Shown here: piece after piece, positions 6,917-10,297 of the stretch
How the letters are laid out: each line of letters starts with the position of its first letter
Position numbering within the stretch: position 1 is the stretch's first letter
From: an uncultured Cellvibrio sp.
Lineage (GTDB): Bacteria; Pseudomonadota; Gammaproteobacteria; Pseudomonadales; Cellvibrionaceae
Length of the DNA: 10,297 nt
Assembly (NCBI GenBank): GCA_946886255.1
Contig: CAMPIG010000136.1
Location: 1-10,297 of the forward strand
Direction: 5' to 3'
The notes under the pieces: generated by a model
The model's input: the letters and a program-made list of their open reading frames with translations, nothing else
What the model was told of the DNA's origin: nothing
Databases searched by the model: none
Position numbers and translations under genes: made by a program

Positions 6917-9900
6917 TTAACGATTCAAATAATTCATCAACCAGGTCATGGCCGGACGCGGTGTACCGTTGTCCTGGATCAAACCGCTGCCATTCACCCA
7001 GGTGCGGCCCACGACATAACCCCACAGGGTGATGCCTTTTACCGACGGGTGGTTGTAGAACAGCGGGAATTGCGTCTGCATGATTTGCAGTTGTTGTTGG
7101 TCGTTGGTGCGCGCAACGTCGTATTCGGAGATATAAAGCGGCAAGCCCAGTGCAGCCACCTGATTCAATTTGCTGCTTACATCATTAAACGACCAGTCCT
7201 CCAAACCGTGCGCTTGTAACCCAAGTGCATCCACCACACCGGCTTGCACAGCCGGGCGCGCCATGGCGATAAACTCGTTGGTGTTCCAGCTCAACACGTT
7301 GTAGTCGTTAAGGATCAGAATGGAATTGGGGCAATACTGCCGCGCAATCTGGAATACGCGAATAATCCAGTCGTTGCCGTAAGCGCGTTGCGCATAGGTT
7401 GCCGGCGCATGGCCGGGTGTGGCTTCGTTCACGACGTCGATCATCGCGGTGTCAGGGTAACGCGCGCAGTAATCGCGAATCCATTCTTCAATTTCGGCGG
7501 CAACTTCCGGGCCGCTCAAATTGTTGAGCCAATTTGGCGATTGATTGCCCCACACAAAGGTGTGTGCTTTCACCGGAATATTATTCGCGCGCGCGTAGTT
7601 GTAGATGCGGTCGAGCGGTGCCCAATTATACACATCACGCGTGCCTTCAATGGAACCCCACTTGCCTTCGTTTTCCGGGGTGATCTGATCCCAGTATTGA
7701 ATGAAGTCGGAACGCACATTGCCGGAGGTGGTGATATTGCCGACAAAGAATTCATGGTCACCGCCACCTTGTTCCACTTCCCCGCCGATAGAAAAATCAT
7801 CCGCATAAAAACTGATGGTTTCGTTTTCTGATTCGATGATGAAATGCTGGAAAGGTGTACCGGATTGCGTGTAGTAACCTTGCAGTAAGGTCCAACCGTT
7901 AGCCGAGGCGGTTGCCATCGCCACTTGCGAATATTCGTTATAGGTGGAGGTATCCGCATCGTCCTGACGCTTGGCCGTTAACATCACCACCGAATCCGGC
8001 GAACCGGCCGCAAGTCTGACCCACACCGCCACGTCATATTCATTGCCAGTCGTTAACGCGCCGACATTAAAGGTTAAACCATTCCACGCGGCCGTGCGGC
8101 CGGTGATGTAGGCACTGGCTGAACCGCTGCGGCGTTGTGAGGTGTTGCGGCTTGCAGTACCGGCGGTCGAACCCCAGTTGCTGAAACCACTTTCCACACC
8201 GCCGTTTTGCGCGAAATTATTTTCGGGTACTTCATAACCGCTGGAAGACGAAACGCTTGAAGATGGCATGCTTGAGGAAGGAGCGCTGGATGAAGGTGTG
8301 CTGGATGCCACACTGCTGGACGATACCGGCGGCGTACTGCCACGGTTTGCGCAGAAACCGATAGACGAATCGCTCTGGCCCGGTTGCAGGGTGCTGTTCC
8401 AGGAAACACCGGATACATTTAATGTTGAACCACTTTGACTCCATTCGCCGTTCCACAAGCTGCTCACCGTGCCATCAACCGTAATACCCAAATTCCAGGT
8501 GACAGCGGAACCGCTGCTGTTGGTCACGGTAAGCGACGCGCAATAACCACCGCCCCAGTCGTTGGTAATTTGTATGGAGCCGGACACATTCCCGCCCGTG
8601 GGCGTCGAGCTGGCCGCGCTGCTCGCAACGCTTGAACTCACCACACTGGAACTGACTGAACTGGCAATGCTTGACATACTACTTGACGAATTGTTGCTCG
8701 CACTGATGGTGCCGGCGCTCGCGGTGAGCGTCACCGCATCCAGACGCGTGCCGTCTTCGCGTCGCAAAATTCTCAGCACATGATTACCCGCCGCAAGATT
8801 TTCAAAATTCGCGACAGACAGATTTTGCCAACCGCTGGTAGCGGTATTGTTTTGCGTGGTCCAGGCACCGCTATCCAGTTTGTAATAAAACGAATCGTCG
8901 TCGGCATTCAGCATGGCCGCGCGCATCTGGAATTGCACACTGGCTGATTGCGACAGCGAAAACGGAATCTGGATTTGCCCGCTCTCGTTGTCGGCGGGTG
9001 TGCCCAGCAATTGATTATTGTTGTTGGGCCATTCGATGTATTGACCACCGGAAGCCGCACTGTCGGATTGCACCAGGAACGGACTGAAGCTGCTTTGGTT
9101 ACTGAGCGATTCCAGTTCAACCGCTAATTGCCCGCTGCCACCGGTCGTGCCAGTAAATTGATACCAATTCAAATTGTGCCCCGCGGTTGAACGCAGATAC
9201 ACATCGTGCACGCCGGTGACACGACTGAACGACACGGATTGCGTCTGCCAGGTTTGCCAGCCGGCGGTGTTTTGTACTTGCAGGGTCGCGATAGGGGCGT
9301 TGTTGACGCTGTCCAGGCGAATCTCCAGACCAGAATTAATCGCTGCTGCCACGCGCGCGTTCATGCCCGTTGCACCCGCACCAAAATCCACATCGGAAAT
9401 TCTTACCCAATCGCCGGAACCCATCATCAGGTTCATGGTGCCTTCGCTGGCCCGCTCGGTTTCAATGCCGTTTTCGTTGTCGAACATCTCCGCTTGATTA
9501 ATATTAAATGCATTCACATTTTTTAATTGCGGAACACCCACTGGCCCGGCGCTGACGCGCTGCATGGTGCCGTCGGCGTTGTAGTACAAACGGTCCACGT
9601 TGATAGACCGGGAGAATGTGCTGTGCCCGACCTCATTCGCTACCGCGCGATTGTGATAAAAGATATACCACTGATCTTTGTATTGAATGATGGATTGGTG
9701 ATTGTTGTTGTTATTGTTTTCCCATGGCTGACCCAACACAGTGCCGCGCCGGGTAAATCCGGAAGTGGGGTTATTGCTGGTCATGTAATCAATGGTTAAA
9801 CCACCGGCGGTGTCGGTGGAATAACTCAAATAGTAGGTGCCGTTTCTTTTGTGCATGTACAAGGCTTCAAAGAAATTCGGCACATCCAGCGTGATCGCCG

Positions 9901-10297
9901 AACCGCTGGTGCTGATCATGTCGTTGTTCAACCGAATCACCCGCGCGTTACCCGGACCACCGCCACCGAAATACAAATAAGCCTGACCGTTATCATCGAT
10001 AAACACACCCGGATCAAACAGCCAGGTCACGTTAGCATTGGGTGTGCTTCTGCTCACCAGCGGACGACCCAATGGGTCGGTGTATGGCCCTTCGGGGCGG
10101 TCCGCTACGGCTACACCAATCGAACCGGCGCCGTCAGGGAAATATAAATAATAGCGACCGTTGCGCTCGATAAAATCCGGCGCGTACGCGAGATTCGCCC
10201 ATGAGGTATTCGTGCGCGAATTCCAGATGATGCCGTGATCCTGCCAGTTGACCATGTCGTCGGAGGAAAACAGGTAGTAATCAATCAGCCCGCCGTA
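6917..10297 (-). CDS. GH43 - CBM6 - CBM2-like - CBM4/9/22 - GH10 bifunctional arabinoxylanase (partial, start outside window)
   Basis: The frame is open to the window edge, so the start, signal peptide and first part of GH43 are missing; 1126 codons are visible, numbered here from 10297. Residues 1-260 are most of a GH43 domain: pKa-modulator D95 (in WLFDPGVF) and acid E144 (in NFFEALYM) are present, while the base Asp should lie beyond the edge. It resembles arabinoxylan arabinofuranosidases that carry CBM6. Then come CBM6 (about 262-388), an unassigned beta-sandwich (390-530), a Ser linker, a divergent CBM2 (569-652), a second Ser linker, a CBM4/9/22-type module (694-841) and GH10 (849-1126). 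GH10 has acid/base E958 and nucleophile E1058, and is closely related to the GH10 gene downstream (about 87% identical over its first 100 residues by eye). One chain should therefore both debranch xylan and cut its backbone. A run of six Asn lies at 194-199. The 246-base gap to the next gene has no clear terminator. Confidence 0.93.
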   Translation of the reverse strand, partial: YGGLIDYYLFSSDDMVNWQDHGIIWNSRTNTSWANLAYAPDFIERNGRYYLYFPDGAGSIGVAVADRPEGPYTDPLGRPLVSRSTPNANVTWLFDPGVFIDDNGQAYLYFGGGGPGNARVIRLNNDMISTSGSAITLDVPNFFEALYMHKRNGTYYLSYSTDTAGGLTIDYMTSNNPTSGFTRRGTVLGQPWENNNNNNHQSIIQYKDQWYIFYHNRAVANEVGHSTFSRSINVDRLYYNADGTMQRVSAGPVGVPQLKNVNAFNINQAEMFDNENGIETERASEGTMNLMMGSGDWVRISDVDFGAGATGMNARVAAAINSGLEIRLDSVNNAPIATLQVQNTAGWQTWQTQSVSFSRVTGVHDVYLRSTAGHNLNWYQFTGTTGGSGQLAVELESLSNQSSFSPFLVQSDSAASGGQYIEWPNNNNQLLGTPADNESGQIQIPFSLSQSASVQFQMRAAMLNADDDSFYYKLDSGAWTTQNNTATSGWQNLSVANFENLAAGNHVLRILRREDGTRLDAVTLTASAGTISASNNSSSSMSSIASSVSSSVVSSSVASSAASSTPTGGNVSGSIQITNDWGGGYCASLTVTNSSGSAVTWNLGITVDGTVSSLWNGEWSQSGSTLNVSGVSWNSTLQPGQSDSSIGFCANRGSTPPVSSSSVASSTPSSSAPSSSMPSSSVSSSSGYEVPENNFAQNGGVESGFSNWGSTAGTASRNTSQRRSGSASAYITGRTAAWNGLTFNVGALTTGNEYDVAVWVRLAAGSPDSVVMLTAKRQDDADTSTYNEYSQVAMATASANGWTLLQGYYTQSGTPFQHFIIESENETISFYADDFSIGGEVEQGGGDHEFFVGNITTSGNVRSDFIQYWDQITPENEGKWGSIEGTRDVYNWAPLDRIYNYARANNIPVKAHTFVWGNQSPNWLNNLSGPEVAAEIEEWIRDYCARYPDTAMIDVVNEATPGHAPATYAQRAYGNDWIIRVFQIARQYCPNSILILNDYNVLSWNTNEFIAMARPAVQAGVVDALGLQAHGLEDWSFNDVSSKLNQVAALGLPLYISEYDVARTNDQQQLQIMQTQFPLFYNHPSVKGITLWGYVVGRTWVNGSGLIQDNGTPRPAMTWLMNYLNR
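7775..8218 (-). repeat. CBM4/9/22-type module, copy in the GH43-GH10 fusion gene
   Basis: This is the third copy of the cassette, visible residues 694-841 of the fusion protein, from NNFAQNGG to DDFSIGGE. It lies directly before the GH10 domain, as in the downstream GH10 gene. At the DNA level it differs at many third codon positions from the other two copies, so the duplication is not very recent. Confidence 0.85.
8342..8593 (-). other. Divergent internal CBM2-like module of the fusion protein
   Basis: This segment codes for visible residues 569-652. It keeps CBM2 hallmarks: ITNDWGGGY with Trp-x-x-Gly, LWNGEW, SGVSWN and LQPGQS near the end. It is about 84 residues, against about 98 for the N-terminal CBM2 of the other three proteins. 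Its two cysteines sit in GYCAS and GFCAN and not at the two domain ends. It lies between Ser-rich linkers. Cellulose binding is likely but not certain. Confidence 0.6.
8708..9130 (-). other. Unassigned beta-sandwich module of the fusion protein
   Basis: This segment codes for visible residues 390-530, between CBM6 and the first Ser linker. It opens with AVELESL and contains ASGGQYIEW, DDSFYYKLD, AGNHVLRI and REDGTRLDAV. These features are typical of galactose-binding-like folds of the CBM6/CBM35 clan. I cannot place it in a numbered CBM family by reading alone. Its position suggests sugar binding beside CBM6. Confidence 0.55.

Noticed and set aside
7244..7831. Plus-strand open frame of 195 codons, and other long plus-strand frames such as 587-1078 and 1368-1820
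   Set aside because: They lie wholly opposite well-supported enzyme genes, have no recognisable domains or ribosome binding sites, and read as complements of conserved catalytic and binding domains.

Overview
The window carries one strand of extracellular plant-polysaccharide enzymes. All four genes lie on the minus strand, so transcription runs from high to low coordinates. Each complete gene encodes a secreted multimodular glycoside hydrolase: an N-terminal signal peptide, a family 2 carbohydrate-binding module (CBM2), long serine-rich linkers, further binding modules and a C-terminal catalytic domain. Serine-rich linkers joining CBM2 to xylan-degrading domains are typical of Cellvibrio and close saprophytic Gammaproteobacteria such as Cellvibrio japonicus (formerly Pseudomonas fluorescens subsp. 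cellulosa). A Cellvibrio-type soil bacterium is therefore the best guess, inferred from protein style and not from any marker gene.

Layout in transcription order: (1) 10297-6917, a partial gene running off the window edge, encoding a large two-enzyme protein: GH43, CBM6, an unassigned beta-sandwich module, a divergent CBM2, a CBM4/9/22-type module and a GH10 xylanase. (2) 6670-4835, a GH10 xylanase with CBM2 and the same CBM4/9/22-type module. (3) 4667-2205, a GH43 arabinofuranosidase/xylosidase with CBM2, the same CBM4/9/22-type module and a C-terminal beta-sandwich. (4) 2092-197, a GH62 arabinofuranosidase with CBM2 and a CBM35-like module. A strong intrinsic terminator at 26-51 closes the cluster.

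Together the enzymes form an arabinoxylan-degrading set. The two GH10 domains cut the xylan backbone, and the GH62 and GH43 domains remove arabinose side groups or terminal xylose. The CBM2 modules should hold the proteins on crystalline cellulose next to the xylan, and the other modules probably bind xylan or side chains. The intergenic gaps are 112 to 246 bases. The gap before the GH10 gene holds a perfect palindrome overlapping a plausible promoter. The gap after it holds two hairpins, one resembling a terminator. The four genes may therefore form two or three transcription units.

No RNA genes, insertion sequences, CRISPR arrays, regulators or transporters were seen. I found no wholly new kind of system. 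The most notable items are the GH43-GH10 fusion enzyme with one module I cannot assign, the triplicated CBM4/9/22-type cassette, two short GH10 paralogues lacking a usual active-site-region histidine, and the palindromic operator candidate.
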